Shown here: positions 16,898-26,376 of the stretch, one piece after another
Position numbering within the stretch: position 1 is the stretch's first letter
Layout: each line of letters begins with the position of its first letter
Origin: Methanoprimaticola sp047501175
GTDB lineage: Archaea > Thermoplasmatota > Thermoplasmata > Methanomassiliicoccales > Methanomethylophilaceae
Direction of reading: 5' to 3'
DNA: 64,000 nucleotides
Assembly: GCF_047501175.1 (NCBI RefSeq)
Contig: NZ_JBEQWH010000006.1
Span: 72,966 to 136,965, forward strand
Program-made: the position numbers and the translations under genes
Notes under the pieces: generated by a model
What the model was told of the DNA's origin: nothing
The model's database searches: none
Seen by the model: only the letters and a program-made list of their open reading frames with translations

Positions 16898-17389
16898 TCA
16901 CTCGGAGTTGGCCTTGACCTTTCCGATGATATCGATGATGCCACCGATAGCGAGGATGGCTCCTCCGGCGAGGGAGATCCATGCTCCGATTCCAGTGGAT
17001 GCCTTGACTCCAACTCCGATGAAGGTGAAGTCGAAGGAGCCGACCTCTCCGTTGTAGACGACGATCAGGACGATGGTCACGATCGCGAGGATCAGGGAAA
17101 CGATCCCGAGGATCCTTCCGATGTTCTCCATGTGGAGGACTGTGGGAAGTATGGTGGTGAGGATCGCGATCACACCTGCAACGAGTGCGACGATGGGTGC
17201 GTAGTTGTACGCGAGTTCACTGAATTCCTCATCAGTGAATACAGTCCATCCGGAGTAGCTTTCGGTTTCGCTGAAGCTTGCAATGACCGTCGAGATGTCT
17301 ATCCAGCTGAGGAAGACGCCCACGATCATCAGGATGGCTCCGAGAAGCCCGACGAGACCGAGGATATTGGCTTTGCTGATTTCTGCCAT
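16898..17389 (-). CDS. Four-helix membrane protein
   Basis: A 163-residue integral membrane protein with four hydrophobic segments: near residues 9-30, 65-85, 92-112 and 135-158. A polar extracytoplasmic loop rich in Ser/Glu lies between helices 1 and 2. The N-terminus MAEISKANILGLVGLLGAIL lacks a cleavable signal. It looks like a small tetraspan protein of unknown function. The minus-strand TATA element ACTATATAC lies near 17437-17445. Confidence 0.65.
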   Translation of the reverse strand: MAEISKANILGLVGLLGAILMIVGVFLSWIDISTVIASFSETESYSGWTVFTDEEFSELAYNYAPIVALVAGVIAILTTILPTVLHMENIGRILGIVSLILAIVTIVLIVVYNGEVGSFDFTFIGVGVKASTGIGAWISLAGGAILAIGGIIDIIGKVKANSE

Positions 17390-17473
17390 GTTAAAACCTC
17401 ACGGTTTTGTCCGCGCTCAAAGATTGGCCACAGGAGTATATAGTGCTATGTATGCAAACCCACGGATACGTCC

Positions 17474-19411
17474 TCATTCCTCGTCCGTATCGGGCTTGGG
17501 CCATACCTCGCGCACGACCTCCAGGTCCCCGGGCGGGACGATGCGCGAGATCTCCTCCTCCGGGACCTCGAACCTCTTTGCGATATCGTTGGTCCTCCTT
17601 CCGGACTTCGGCTTTCCCGGGCGGATGACGATGTACTTCTCGCAGTTCCCGAAGCAGTCGACGGGCCCGCACATGACCTTTCTGGACCCTTCGTGGTAGA
17701 CCTCCCCGATCGCCAGCTCCATCGGAAGGTGGTATTCGTAGTTCCTCTTCCCGCGGACTATGAACGCTCCTCTGGGTACGAACTCGCCGGGATTGGGGGT
17801 CTTGCTGACCTGGTCCGGGAACACCCAGAACGCTCCGCCCTCGGACATCACCGCGATCCATGCCTTGGACTGTGCGAGAGCGAACAGGCACGCCTGGCGG
17901 AGCTCCTCCGAGGATGCCTTCGCCCCGTCCTTTATGACGACCGAAGGGGCCCCGTGGACGTCGGCATGGGCATAGAGGTCCCCGTCCTTCAGGTGCTTCT
18001 TGACCACGTTGTCGTTGCTGTGCGTGTCCCTCCCGGCCATGACGAGGCGTCCGCCGGTGGTGATGAACCACTTGTATCTTTCGAACCAGAACTGCTTGGT
18101 GGGTGCGGCGCGCTCTGCCGCGAGCGCCTTCTCCCTGTCGATGCCCTTCTGCAGTTTGGAGAGCTCGTCGCGACTCTGCTTCAGAGCGTCCTCGGCGCGC
18201 TTCGCCTTCTCCCCGATGTCCTTGCCCTTCTGGTAGAGGTCTGACGCGTTGGCGTCCACCCCTTTCGTCCAATCCAGCGTCACGGTCTCGCCGCTCATGA
18301 CGGCGGTGACGCGGGTCTTGGCGGGGTCTATGGACTCGACGTATGGTATCTTCGACGCCCCTTCCTTCAGCTTCTCCCAGGTGATCTTCCTGGACTGCTC
18401 GTCCAGGACCTGGATGAGTCCCGCCGCCTTCTGGTAGTCCGCATAGAGCGCCTCGGCCTTCCTGCGGTACTCCTCCTCCTGGAGCTTGTAGTCCAGCAGG
18501 GTCTCCTCCTGCTTGGATATCCTCTTCTCGAGCCTCTCGACGGCCGGGTCCACATAGGCCTCCTCGAGCGCCTCCCCGGTCTCCTCGAGGTATGCCTCGA
18601 TCAGTGCGGACATCGTGTTGTAGTGCTTGGACTCCAGGTATGAGCGGGACTGGAGCATGACGGGGGCGAAATCCTCGATCTTCCCGTCCTTGAGGTATGC
18701 CGTGGGTTCTGGGACCTGCAGCACATGGCCGACTATGTCCTCCACCGCGGAGTACATCCTCGACACGGTGGCATCGTCCACGTCCTTGGATGGTGTGGAC
18801 TTCTCGAGGCCCACGCGCGTGCAGACCTCCTCGGAGTACTGCCCTCCAAGGTTCACGGAGGTCGCCAGGGTCCTCACGGCATCCGCGTCGGACGCCCTGA
18901 ACGATGACAGGAAATCCGCCTCGGTGGACCTAGTCGGGTCGAAGCGTGACTTCGGCATCACGTATGGTTCTCCGGGACGTGTCTTCCTGTCCTTCAGGGT
19001 CTTCTGGACGAGGCAGTTCTGGATCATGCCGTCCTTCACGAGGAGGACGTTGCCCCCTCCGAACATCTCGAAGATTAGCAGGTAGTCCCCGTCGGACTTG
19101 GACAGTTCCATCGTGACGATCCTGTCGAACCCGACCTGCTCGACCTTCCCGATGCGCGCGTTGTCGATGTACTTCCTGAGATACGATGCGAATGTGGTGG
19201 GCATCGTGGGGGTCTCCGGCTTCTTGGAAGGGCAGTAGAGCCATTTCCTGTCCTCGAAGAGGAGTTCCGTCTTTCCCTGGCCCTGGACATTGAGTCTGAA
19301 AAGCACGTTCCCCGCACCCCAATGATGGATCTTGTCCATGTGGGCGCCTTCCAGTGATGCCAATTCCGTCACGATGGAACGGACGTCGAAGGAACTCATC
19401 TCTTTCTTCAT
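17474..19411 (-). CDS. NEMF/Rqc2/RqcH-type ribosome quality-control protein
   Basis: A 645-residue NFACT-family protein. The N-terminal NFACT-N domain starts with SSFDVRSIVTEL, a helix-hairpin-helix region follows, then a long coiled coil (about residues 290-440), and an NFACT-R (DUF814) domain with WFERYKWFITTGGRLVMAGR and PRGAFIVRGKRN. Family members bind 60S/50S subunits carrying stalled peptidyl-tRNA and can add C-terminal tails. The length is typical of archaeal members. It is a stand-alone gene facing the TetR gene's 3' end. Confidence 0.9.
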   Translation of the reverse strand: MKKEMSSFDVRSIVTELASLEGAHMDKIHHWGAGNVLFRLNVQGQGKTELLFEDRKWLYCPSKKPETPTMPTTFASYLRKYIDNARIGKVEQVGFDRIVTMELSKSDGDYLLIFEMFGGGNVLLVKDGMIQNCLVQKTLKDRKTRPGEPYVMPKSRFDPTRSTEADFLSSFRASDADAVRTLATSVNLGGQYSEEVCTRVGLEKSTPSKDVDDATVSRMYSAVEDIVGHVLQVPEPTAYLKDGKIEDFAPVMLQSRSYLESKHYNTMSALIEAYLEETGEALEEAYVDPAVERLEKRISKQEETLLDYKLQEEEYRRKAEALYADYQKAAGLIQVLDEQSRKITWEKLKEGASKIPYVESIDPAKTRVTAVMSGETVTLDWTKGVDANASDLYQKGKDIGEKAKRAEDALKQSRDELSKLQKGIDREKALAAERAAPTKQFWFERYKWFITTGGRLVMAGRDTHSNDNVVKKHLKDGDLYAHADVHGAPSVVIKDGAKASSEELRQACLFALAQSKAWIAVMSEGGAFWVFPDQVSKTPNPGEFVPRGAFIVRGKRNYEYHLPMELAIGEVYHEGSRKVMCGPVDCFGNCEKYIVIRPGKPKSGRRTNDIAKRFEVPEEEISRIVPPGDLEVVREVWPKPDTDEE

Positions 19412-19449
19412 GGCTTACGCTATCGATGGGAGATAATTAATGGTGTGCT

Positions 19450-20139
19450 TCAGAGTATGCGGATGCCTGCGATGGTCATCTCGCTTCTGGAGAAGCTTCC
19501 GAGCAGGGCGCCCACGGTCTCGGCGGCCTTGGACTGGACCTTGTGGAGGAGGGCGTAGACAGTCTCGACGACGACTGTCATCGCGGCCCTCTCGTCGACG
19601 CTCCCCGGTTCGTTGGCCATCTTCTCCATGATAACGAATGCCGCACCCATGCACGCGTCCAGTCTGAGGTACGGATTGTCCACGTCGAGGGGTGCCGACC
19701 CGTTGGCGTTCGCGACGCTGACCCATCTGGCCACCATGTCGTTGACCCTGGTGCGGATCTTCCAGTTCTCGTTGGCTATGCAGAGCAGCTCGGCGATACG
19801 CTGGGAGCGGTTCGATATGTAGACCTCGATGCAGAGGAGGTATGCCAGGGTGTCGGCCTTATCCGTATCGTCCGATATGTGCTTGGGCGCCTCGGCCATG
19901 ACTTCGGACAGGGACATCATGATGATGTCCGAGAATATGTCCTCCTTGCTCTTGTATATGTTATAGAGGCTCCCGTTCAGGATGCCAACGTTCTGAAGGA
20001 TCTGCCGGGTGGTGGTCTTCTCATACCCCTGCTCCACGAACAGCTTTATGGATTCCTCCAGGATCCTCTGACGCATCTCCTCGGTCTTGCCGCTGCGTCT
20101 CTTGTAACGCGGTTCCGAATGGGTGATCGTCAATGTCAT
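19450..20139 (-). CDS. TetR-family transcriptional repressor
   Basis: A 229-residue regulator. The N-terminal helix-turn-helix (EEMRQRILEESIKLF, then TTTRQILQNVGILNGSLYNIYKSKEDIF) is a classic TetR DNA-binding domain; the C-terminal ligand domain is not conserved enough to predict an inducer. It is divergent from an MMPL efflux gene whose promoter holds two copies of a palindrome, so it most likely represses that pump and perhaps itself. A TATA-like AACTTAAAG lies near 20170-20178 on the minus strand. Confidence 0.9.
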   Translation of the reverse strand: MTLTITHSEPRYKRRSGKTEEMRQRILEESIKLFVEQGYEKTTTRQILQNVGILNGSLYNIYKSKEDIFSDIIMMSLSEVMAEAPKHISDDTDKADTLAYLLCIEVYISNRSQRIAELLCIANENWKIRTRVNDMVARWVSVANANGSAPLDVDNPYLRLDACMGAAFVIMEKMANEPGSVDERAAMTVVVETVYALLHKVQSKAAETVGALLGSFSRSEMTIAGIRIL

Positions 20140-20249
20140 CCTTCATTCCCCTTGTCGTTGTTACTCCTTTAAGTTATCGGTGGGCCGCACCTCATCTCGG
20201 CCTTCGATGGTATCGTCATCCCGATGATCGTCTTGTTTCGTGATACATA

Positions 20250-20300
20250 TTGAGCATGTTCAAAATATTTAAATATGATTTAAAATTTGAGCATGTTCAA
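20250..20300 (+). promoter_or_regulatory. Twin TetR-type operators flanking the MMPL promoter
   Basis: TTGAGCATGTTCAA, a near-perfect 14-bp palindrome, occurs identically at 20250-20263 and 20287-20300. The TATA element ATATTTAAATATG (20265-20277) lies between them. The second copy covers the ATG at 20293. The TATA-to-ATG distance implies a leaderless mRNA, so a repressor bound there would block both TBP access and initiation. Confidence 0.85.
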
Positions 20301-22953
20301 GGTGAAAGGCGTGTTCGAGAGATATGCTCAGCATGTTCGGAAGCACCCAAAGGCGATCATAGCCGTGTGGGTTGTCGCCCTTCTGGTAGCGCTACCTTTC
20401 GCAGCGCAGGTCGGCGACGTCCTGAATTATGACATGACGTCGATGGGCGGTCTGGATTCCGAGTCCTCAGAGGGACAGGAACTCGTAGACCAGTATTTTG
20501 ACAGTTCTTTGAATACAGATACGGTCCTGGTGATACCGTACGAGGACGTGAGTCAGCTTTCGGAGATCAAACAGAAGCTGATTGGGTCGGGAGTCTTATC
20601 GGACTCATTGGAGGACAGATTCGGTTCCGACATCTCATACAATATCATGGGAGCATTCAGTCATGAGGGCTCCAGCGGCGGTGCATACATGATCGCCGTC
20701 GCATTCGGAGGGGACCTGTCCGCGATGGACGAGGTCGGGAACCTCAGGGAAGCCGTCGCGGATGCGATGGATTCTGCCGGACTTTCCGAGAGGACGTATG
20801 TGACCGGATCCGTGCCTATCGCATACGATACGCTGGAAGGTGCGAATGCGGACATAGCGAAGATCGACCCCCTGTCGATCCTCATAATCCTCGTCCTACT
20901 GGGACTGTTCTTCTACACTCTGGTGACCGCTCTCGTGCCCCCGATGGTCGTCGGAACGGCATACGGGGTGGTCCTTGCACTGACATTCGCCCTAGGACAG
21001 GTGTTCGACATATTCTACATCACGAAGACGATCGTCCTCGTATCGATGCTCGGGGCAGGATGCGACTACTTCATATTCATCATCGCGAGATACAGGGAAG
21101 AGCGCAACTACAACGGGAAGAGCAAGGACGAGGCCCTCACGGAGGCAATCAAGTGGGCCGGGGAGTCCGTGTTCACGTCCGGACTGGCCGTGATAATCGG
21201 GTTTGCCGTGATGTCCCTCTGCTCCTTCAGCCTCGTCTCCTCGATGGCCGTGGTGCTGGCTATCGGGATAGTGCTCGCCATGCTCGCGGCGCTCACACTC
21301 ATACCCGCAATACTGGCACTTGTCGGGGACAGGATCTTCTGGCCGAGGAAGATGGACGACTATACCGGACAGAGCAGGATGCGCGGTGGGTTCTACGGAC
21401 GTGCAGTCGGCGTTTCCAGAAGATATTTTGGCTGGGCGGGCAAGTTCTCTGTGAAGCATGCCAAGGCGATCGTGGCAGTGGCGATACTGCTGACCGTGCC
21501 CCTGGGATGCGTCGCATTGACCTCCGAGGACTCCTTCGACATGATCAGCGTCATGCCCGATTCCGAGGCGAAGGAGGGTGTCGACGCGATAACATCCAAC
21601 ACCGATGGCGGATACATGATGCCCACCTACATACTGATGGAGGCGGACCAGCCCCTTGTGGAGATCTCGGATCTCGGCAACGGCATACATACGTTGACAT
21701 GGACGGATGCAGGGATGCGGTACGTCTCCGCCATACAGGCCGGGTTGGTCGGTTCATCACTTGTCGGGGGAAGCCCGGGGGCGATCCAGGAGGCGGACGA
21801 CAACATCGGGACCGTCCTGGGTCCGACACCCTGGACGTACCTGTACTCGACGGCCGAGGGGATGGTCTCCGCACAGACGTATCAGCAGCTCTTCGACGCG
21901 TCATTCGAGCAGGCGAAGGCGATGGGAATGACGGACGAGATGGCGAAGGCCGCCGCGGAGCAGTATGCCGCCGCTCATCTCTCTGAGTATGTCACGCCGA
22001 GCGTCGTGAACCATGCGATCCTGGAGCAGGCAGGGCTTCCGGAGATGGTCACTGGGCCTCTCGGACAGTTCTTCGATACATATCATGCGTGGGACAAGGC
22101 CCCCTCGGACATCCTCGCTCCCACGATGCCCGTCACGGTGGCATCGCTGATCGACTACCAGGTCAATGTCGGTGCGGGGCTGATATCGTACAAGGCGGAC
22201 AGTCCCGAAGGCAACGGGAGGTTCGTCCAGATAATGCTCATCGTCAAGGACGAGCCCATGTCCAAGGCATCCATGGACTCGATCGGAAGTGCCAGGGATG
22301 TCATGGCCTCGTTCGTCGGGGAGAACCCCTGGGTCCAGGGATCCTGGGTCGTGGGGACCGCCGCCGTCCTCTATGACATATCGGATGTGGTGAACTCCGA
22401 GTTCAACTGGATCGAGCTGGGCGTCATGGTCCTGATCTACATACTGCTGCTGTTCGTCCTCGGGGTGTACTTCACACCGATCAGGTCCCTCGTGACCATC
22501 ATGATGAGCGTCCTATGGACGCTCGGCACGTTGCACCTGGTGTTCGTGAACGCACTCGGCCTCGAGGTCATCTGGATAGTCCCGATAGTCCTGTTCGTCA
22601 TCTGCCTGGGGCTCGGGATGGACTACGACATCCTGCTCACCACCCGCATAAGGGAAGGCAAGCTGAAGGGCCTGTCCAACGATGAGGCCATAGAGAACGC
22701 ACTGTCCTGGTCCGGTTCGATCATAACCCTGTGCGGCCTGGTGATGGGCGGGACGTTCCTCACGCTGCTCGCCTCGGGGTCTAGCATGTTGCAGGAGCTC
22801 GGTTTCGCACTGGGATTCGCCATATTGGTGGATTCGCTGATCGTGGTCCCGTATGTGGTTCCCGCCCTGATGCATCTGATGGGCGATTGGAGCTGGAAGG
22901 GTCCGAGATTCCTTGCGAAGCGCAGAGGGGAATCCGTCTCGGATAAGAGCTGA
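20293..22953 (+). CDS. MMPL/RND-superfamily exporter
   Basis: An 886-residue membrane protein with two repeats, each of one helix, a large extracytoplasmic domain and five further helices, the layout of MMPL-type RND pumps. The sequence GAGCDYFIFIIARYREE in the first half and GLGMDYDILLTTRIREG in the second are the conserved proton-relay regions. The substrate may be a drug, lipid or hydrophobic compound. Expression is probably controlled by the divergent TetR protein through the two palindromes around its promoter. A TTG six bases upstream is less likely as the start. Confidence 0.9.
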   Translation: MFKVKGVFERYAQHVRKHPKAIIAVWVVALLVALPFAAQVGDVLNYDMTSMGGLDSESSEGQELVDQYFDSSLNTDTVLVIPYEDVSQLSEIKQKLIGSGVLSDSLEDRFGSDISYNIMGAFSHEGSSGGAYMIAVAFGGDLSAMDEVGNLREAVADAMDSAGLSERTYVTGSVPIAYDTLEGANADIAKIDPLSILIILVLLGLFFYTLVTALVPPMVVGTAYGVVLALTFALGQVFDIFYITKTIVLVSMLGAGCDYFIFIIARYREERNYNGKSKDEALTEAIKWAGESVFTSGLAVIIGFAVMSLCSFSLVSSMAVVLAIGIVLAMLAALTLIPAILALVGDRIFWPRKMDDYTGQSRMRGGFYGRAVGVSRRYFGWAGKFSVKHAKAIVAVAILLTVPLGCVALTSEDSFDMISVMPDSEAKEGVDAITSNTDGGYMMPTYILMEADQPLVEISDLGNGIHTLTWTDAGMRYVSAIQAGLVGSSLVGGSPGAIQEADDNIGTVLGPTPWTYLYSTAEGMVSAQTYQQLFDASFEQAKAMGMTDEMAKAAAEQYAAAHLSEYVTPSVVNHAILEQAGLPEMVTGPLGQFFDTYHAWDKAPSDILAPTMPVTVASLIDYQVNVGAGLISYKADSPEGNGRFVQIMLIVKDEPMSKASMDSIGSARDVMASFVGENPWVQGSWVVGTAAVLYDISDVVNSEFNWIELGVMVLIYILLLFVLGVYFTPIRSLVTIMMSVLWTLGTLHLVFVNALGLEVIWIVPIVLFVICLGLGMDYDILLTTRIREGKLKGLSNDEAIENALSWSGSIITLCGLVMGGTFLTLLASGSSMLQELGFALGFAILVDSLIVVPYVVPALMHLMGDWSWKGPRFLAKRRGESVSDKS

Positions 22954-23128
22954 GGCCCATGTGCCCGGGATGTTCCGGGCATTCAAACCTCTTCCATCCG
23001 TCCGGATTTCCGGACGGTTCTCTGTGAAAACAATGGTTTCCTCCTGTTTTCGACGGTCGTATCCATTGGTCCGGCACAGTCCGACAGTAACCTTTATCAA
23101 GAAGTTGTCAATACGCTGGATTACAACT

Positions 23129-23203
23129 GCCGCCGTGGCTAAGGGGTATAGCGACGCCTTGGTAAGGCGTAGGTCGTGGGTTCGATTCCCATCGGCGGCT
23201 CCA
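23129..23203 (+). tRNA. tRNA-Thr (anticodon GGT)
   Basis: Acceptor GCCGCCG (23129-23135) pairs with CGGCGGC (23193-23199); T73 discriminator and CCA are encoded. The anticodon stem ACGCC/GGCGT encloses TTGGTAA, giving GGT, which reads ACC. The T-arm GTGGG-TTCGATT-CCCAT is regular. Confidence 0.93.
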
Positions 23204-23295
23204 TGTTATCTTTATCCAGACCCCATTCCAGCACACCCTTCGTCACAGGGTCCGTTCCATATCGGTGCTCTTGATAGAAATTCCATGAGGAAGGG

Positions 23296-23311
23296 GCGGG
23301 GTGTCCCCCGC
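23296..23311 (-). terminator. Hairpin terminator of the DUF1015 gene
   Basis: GCGGGG/CCCCGC stem with a 4-nt loop directly downstream of the minus-strand stop at 23319. Confidence 0.45.
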
Positions 23312-23318
23312 ATTATTG

Positions 23319-24509
23319 TCAGTGCATGCTGTACAGCACGAATCCGGACCAGATCTTGGGGAAGAAGTATGTGGTCTTCTTGGGCATGCGCTTGCCGTCC
23401 ATCGCAAGTTCCCAGATGGTGTCCAGGCTGGGGTCGTTCAGTATGATCGCGGCCTCGTACTTCTTGGAGTCCATCTTCTCGAACGCCGAGTCCATCTCGG
23501 CATCGTATGAGACCTCCGCCTTCCCCTCGTCGGACTTGAAGATGCCGTAGAGTACCTTCTGCTGTGCGACATAGGTGTCCAGTCTGAGGAGTCCGTTGTC
23601 CCCCTCGGACTCGGGATCGGCGAGGAAGCACCTTCCCGACTTCAGGACTATGCCCATCATGTGGTCCGGAAGCTGCGCCACCATCTCCTCCCTGGAGACC
23701 TCGGCGGTCTTCAGGACAGATTCGATGCCCTTCACGATGTTCTTCTCGGAGATGTTGTCGGACCTGACCATCCTGTGGGTGGGCCAGATGACGAGTCCCT
23801 CGTCATCCGAGGGGACGAGGGTCGCGAGGACATACTGCTTCTTCGGGTCGTCCGGGTTCTCGAGGGCATAGTTGAGCGCGGTCTCGTAGCGGTGGTGCCC
23901 GTCCGCGATGAGCATCTTCTGGTCCTTCATCTCGGCGGAGATCGCAGATGTGATCTCCGGGTCGGAGAGGACGTAGTATCTGTGCTCGACCCCGTCCTCG
24001 TCGACGAACCTGCAGACCAGTCTCTCGTTGTCCCTGATCCTCCTGTTGAGCTCGGGGGTCAGGCCTGTGAAGATGCCGAAGATGGACTCCAGGTGGGATT
24101 CCATGTCCCTCAGGAGGTTCAGGCGGTCCGCCTTCACCTTGGAGAACGTCTCCTCGTGGGGGATGATGTTGCCGTCCTCGTACCTCTCGGTCCTGAGGAT
24201 CCCGACGATGCCCCTGCGAACCCGGGTCTTCCCATGGTCGTCGAAGGTCTGTTCGTAGATATAGAATGATGGGTCGTCCTGCTTCAGCTCGTTGTCGGCG
24301 ATCCACTGGTCAAGTTCTTTCCTTGCGCTGTGATACCTCTTGTCGGCATCGGGATTCAGGGTGAGCCTGGTGATGTTATGGGGCTTGGATTGCAGCTCTT
24401 TGAGATAGTCGGGACCTATGACGTCATACGGCGGCGAGATGCGGTCTCCGATATGGTCTCCAGCTTTGAGATTGGGCCTGAGGCCCTCGAACGGAAGGAA
24501 CTCCACCAT
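23319..24509 (-). CDS. DUF1015 family protein
   Basis: A roughly 396-residue soluble protein with the DUF1015 hallmarks ISPPYDVIGPDY near the N-terminus, IPHEETFSKVKADRLNLLR in the middle and ADGHHRYETAL. The family is widespread and often found near serine/glycine metabolism, but its activity is not established; the conserved HH and acidic residues suggest phosphotransfer or kinase-like chemistry. The start is ATG 24509; a GTG at 24530 is less likely, since the TATA element ATTATA (24541-24546 on the minus strand) lies about 30 nt upstream of the ATG. Confidence 0.82.
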   Translation of the reverse strand: MVEFLPFEGLRPNLKAGDHIGDRISPPYDVIGPDYLKELQSKPHNITRLTLNPDADKRYHSARKELDQWIADNELKQDDPSFYIYEQTFDDHGKTRVRRGIVGILRTERYEDGNIIPHEETFSKVKADRLNLLRDMESHLESIFGIFTGLTPELNRRIRDNERLVCRFVDEDGVEHRYYVLSDPEITSAISAEMKDQKMLIADGHHRYETALNYALENPDDPKKQYVLATLVPSDDEGLVIWPTHRMVRSDNISEKNIVKGIESVLKTAEVSREEMVAQLPDHMMGIVLKSGRCFLADPESEGDNGLLRLDTYVAQQKVLYGIFKSDEGKAEVSYDAEMDSAFEKMDSKKYEAAIILNDPSLDTIWELAMDGKRMPKKTTYFFPKIWSGFVLYSMH

Positions 24510-24566
24510 CTTATCCTCGGGTGTCCGCACGCACCCGCACTATAATTGGATTCTGGACGTCCGGAG

Positions 24567-24589
24567 GGCCGGGACCTGTCGTCCCGGCC
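24567..24589 (-). terminator. Strong hairpin terminator after hypE
   Basis: GGCCGGGAC and GTCCCGGCC form a perfect 9-bp stem with a 5-nt loop, 8 nt downstream of the hypE stop. It overlaps the promoter area of the DUF1015 gene and so separates the two same-strand genes. Confidence 0.6.
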
Positions 24590-24596
24590 GGTGCCC

Positions 24597-25643
24597 TCAG
24601 CAGATCCTGGGGACGGGATCTCCGGCAGGGGCCTCGAGGATGCGCTTCCCTCCGACCTCGGTCCTCATGACGACCCTCTCCGGACCGTCGACGGCGCGGC
24701 CGATGATCGCCGCATCTTTGCCTTCCGGCGTGGACCTTATCGCCTTCAGGACCTCGTCCGCCATGTCGGGAACGACCCCGATGACGCACTTGCCCTCATT
24801 CCCGATGCTCAGCGGGTCTATCCCAAGGAGCTCGCATGCGTTGACGACGCCATCCCTCAGGGGTATGGACGGGTAGTCGATGTCCATGCCCACATGGGAC
24901 TTCGCGCACCACTCGTTGAGGGTGTTCGCCAGACCTCCCCTCGTGGGATCCTTCATCGCCACGATCCCTCCGGCCTTCAGACCCTTGGCGATCATCCTGT
25001 TCAGGGGGGCCACGTCGCTCTGGACCTCGCTGTCGAAGCCGTATCCCTCGCGGAAGGAGAGTAGCGCCACCCCATGGTCCCCCATGTATCCGGACACTAT
25101 GATCGCGTCCCCCGGCCTCACATTGGAGTCCGTGCACCAGCGGTGATCCACCTTGCGGTATTCGGCGGCCTTGGCGAAGTTGGCGTCCAGGTCCGCAGAC
25201 CTCTTCCCGATGGCGGATGTGGACATGACCATCTGGTCCACGGCACCGGATTCCACGACCTTCGTGTCACCGGTTGCGATGGGAACGCCCGCATCGGCCG
25301 CGGTCCTCCCCATGGAGTCCATGACTCTGTCCACGACATCGATGTCCAGGCCCTCCTCCATGATGACGGAGCAGGCCAGTGCCAGGGGCGTTGCGCCCAT
25401 GACGGAGATGTCGTTCACGGTCCCGGCGACGGAGATCTTGCCGATGTCCCCTCCGGGGAAGAACAGCGGCTTGACGGTGTGCCCGTCTATGGTGAATACC
25501 ACGTCATCCACGACAGCGGAGTCGTCCATCGAGTCGAGCGGGACTTCCGCATCCATCTTCGGGAAGTGTTTCGTGATATGGTCGGACAGGAAGGTCTGCA
25601 TGAGCTCCCCGCCGGCTCCGTGGTTCAAAATCACCTTTGGCAT
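24597..25643 (-). CDS. hypE: [NiFe]-hydrogenase maturation protein HypE
   Basis: HypE dehydrates the carbamoyl group on its C-terminal cysteine to the cyanide ligand of the [NiFe] active site, using ATP and HypF. The protein ends in PRIC, the exact C-terminal motif carrying the reactive cysteine. An AIRS/PurM-like fold is shown by HGAGGE, DDSAVVDD and KDPTRGGLANTLNEW. The start at 25643 (MPKVILNHGAGG) matches homologs; ATG 25655 is possible. No other hyp gene lies nearby, so it is unlinked from the rest of the maturation set. A TATA-like GTATAAC lies near 25667-25673. Confidence 0.93.
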   Translation of the reverse strand: MPKVILNHGAGGELMQTFLSDHITKHFPKMDAEVPLDSMDDSAVVDDVVFTIDGHTVKPLFFPGGDIGKISVAGTVNDISVMGATPLALACSVIMEEGLDIDVVDRVMDSMGRTAADAGVPIATGDTKVVESGAVDQMVMSTSAIGKRSADLDANFAKAAEYRKVDHRWCTDSNVRPGDAIIVSGYMGDHGVALLSFREGYGFDSEVQSDVAPLNRMIAKGLKAGGIVAMKDPTRGGLANTLNEWCAKSHVGMDIDYPSIPLRDGVVNACELLGIDPLSIGNEGKCVIGVVPDMADEVLKAIRSTPEGKDAAIIGRAVDGPERVVMRTEVGGKRILEAPAGDPVPRIC

Positions 25644-25730
25644 GAGGCAGGGCATCCACGCCGCGTGTTATACACTTTTCCAGGTTGCCGCACCAATCGG
25701 GTTATATCGTTCTTCAATAATCGGATGGCG

Positions 25731-25802
25731 GGCCCTGTGGGGTAGCGGATAGCCTGTCAGTCTTCGGACCTGACAATCCGGGTTCGATTCCCGGCAGGGT
25801 CA
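25731..25802 (+). tRNA. tRNA-Arg (anticodon TCG)
   Basis: Acceptor GGCCCTG (25731-25737) pairs with CAGGGTC (25795-25801, one G-T pair); the T-arm CCGGG-TTCGATT-CCCGG is perfect. Aligned like the archaeal tRNA at 16697, the anticodon loop CTTCGGA (25762-25768) gives TCG, reading CGA, with C35. Pair 31-39 is T-C. After discriminator A25802 the genome reads CCT, so CCA is not fully encoded. Confidence 0.75.
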
Positions 25803-25878
25803 CCTTCTGATAGAACGAGTGGTGCCGATGCCGAGGGTCCGCCGTCCCCGGCGATGCCCCCGGACATCCGCGGAAATG

Positions 25879-26376
25879 TCATTCGGTGCTGTACTTCCCG
25901 ATCGTCTTGCAGTGGCCGATGATGTGCCCGTCCATCGCGAAGTAGAGGTCGTTGAGCCTGAACCCGCGGGGGAGGTCCAGCACGGTGTCCAGGGCAAAGA
26001 CCTTCAGGGTGTACCTGTGGGTCCCGTTGGGGGGTGCGGGCCCGCCGTATCCGGTGGCCTTCTCCCTGTCGAGGTCCCCGAGCGCGCTGAACCAGCTGTT
26101 GGCACCTTCCGTGAACGGAGGGTCGTTATGGGATGCTCCCTCCTCCACGGAGGTCCCCCTGAGGTCGGAGATCATCCAGTGGACCCATAGGAATCCGCTG
26201 GCGGAGCACGCGTCGTAGTCGTCGAAGATGACCGCGAAGCTCTTGGTCCCATCAGGAGCGTCGACGATCTCGAATCCGGGGGAGAGCGAGGGCATGCCGT
26301 TGACGAACCGGTCGCCCTTGGCACCGTACTCGTCGCCGAACCATCCGTCACGGATCGCGGGGCACACGATTCTCAT
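25879..26376 (-). CDS. YbhB/YbcL-type PEBP family protein
   Basis: A 165-residue phosphatidylethanolamine-binding-protein fold. It has the anion-pocket region DDYDACSASGFLWVHW and the second motif GYGGPAPPNGTHRYTLKVFALD, both typical of the prokaryotic YbhB/YbcL group. The cellular role is unknown; small anionic ligands or kinase inhibition have been proposed for the family. It starts directly after the apt stop on the same strand, so the two are probably co-transcribed. Confidence 0.88.
   Translation of the reverse strand: MRIVCPAIRDGWFGDEYGAKGDRFVNGMPSLSPGFEIVDAPDGTKSFAVIFDDYDACSASGFLWVHWMISDLRGTSVEEGASHNDPPFTEGANSWFSALGDLDREKATGYGGPAPPNGTHRYTLKVFALDTVLDLPRGFRLNDLYFAMDGHIIGHCKTIGKYSTE

Noticed and set aside
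25731..25802. tRNA with Pro (CGG) or Glu (TTC) anticodon.
   Set aside because: Those readings need a loop without U33 in place or a worse stem. The alignment with the other arginine tRNA and the conserved GA at 37-38 favour TCG.
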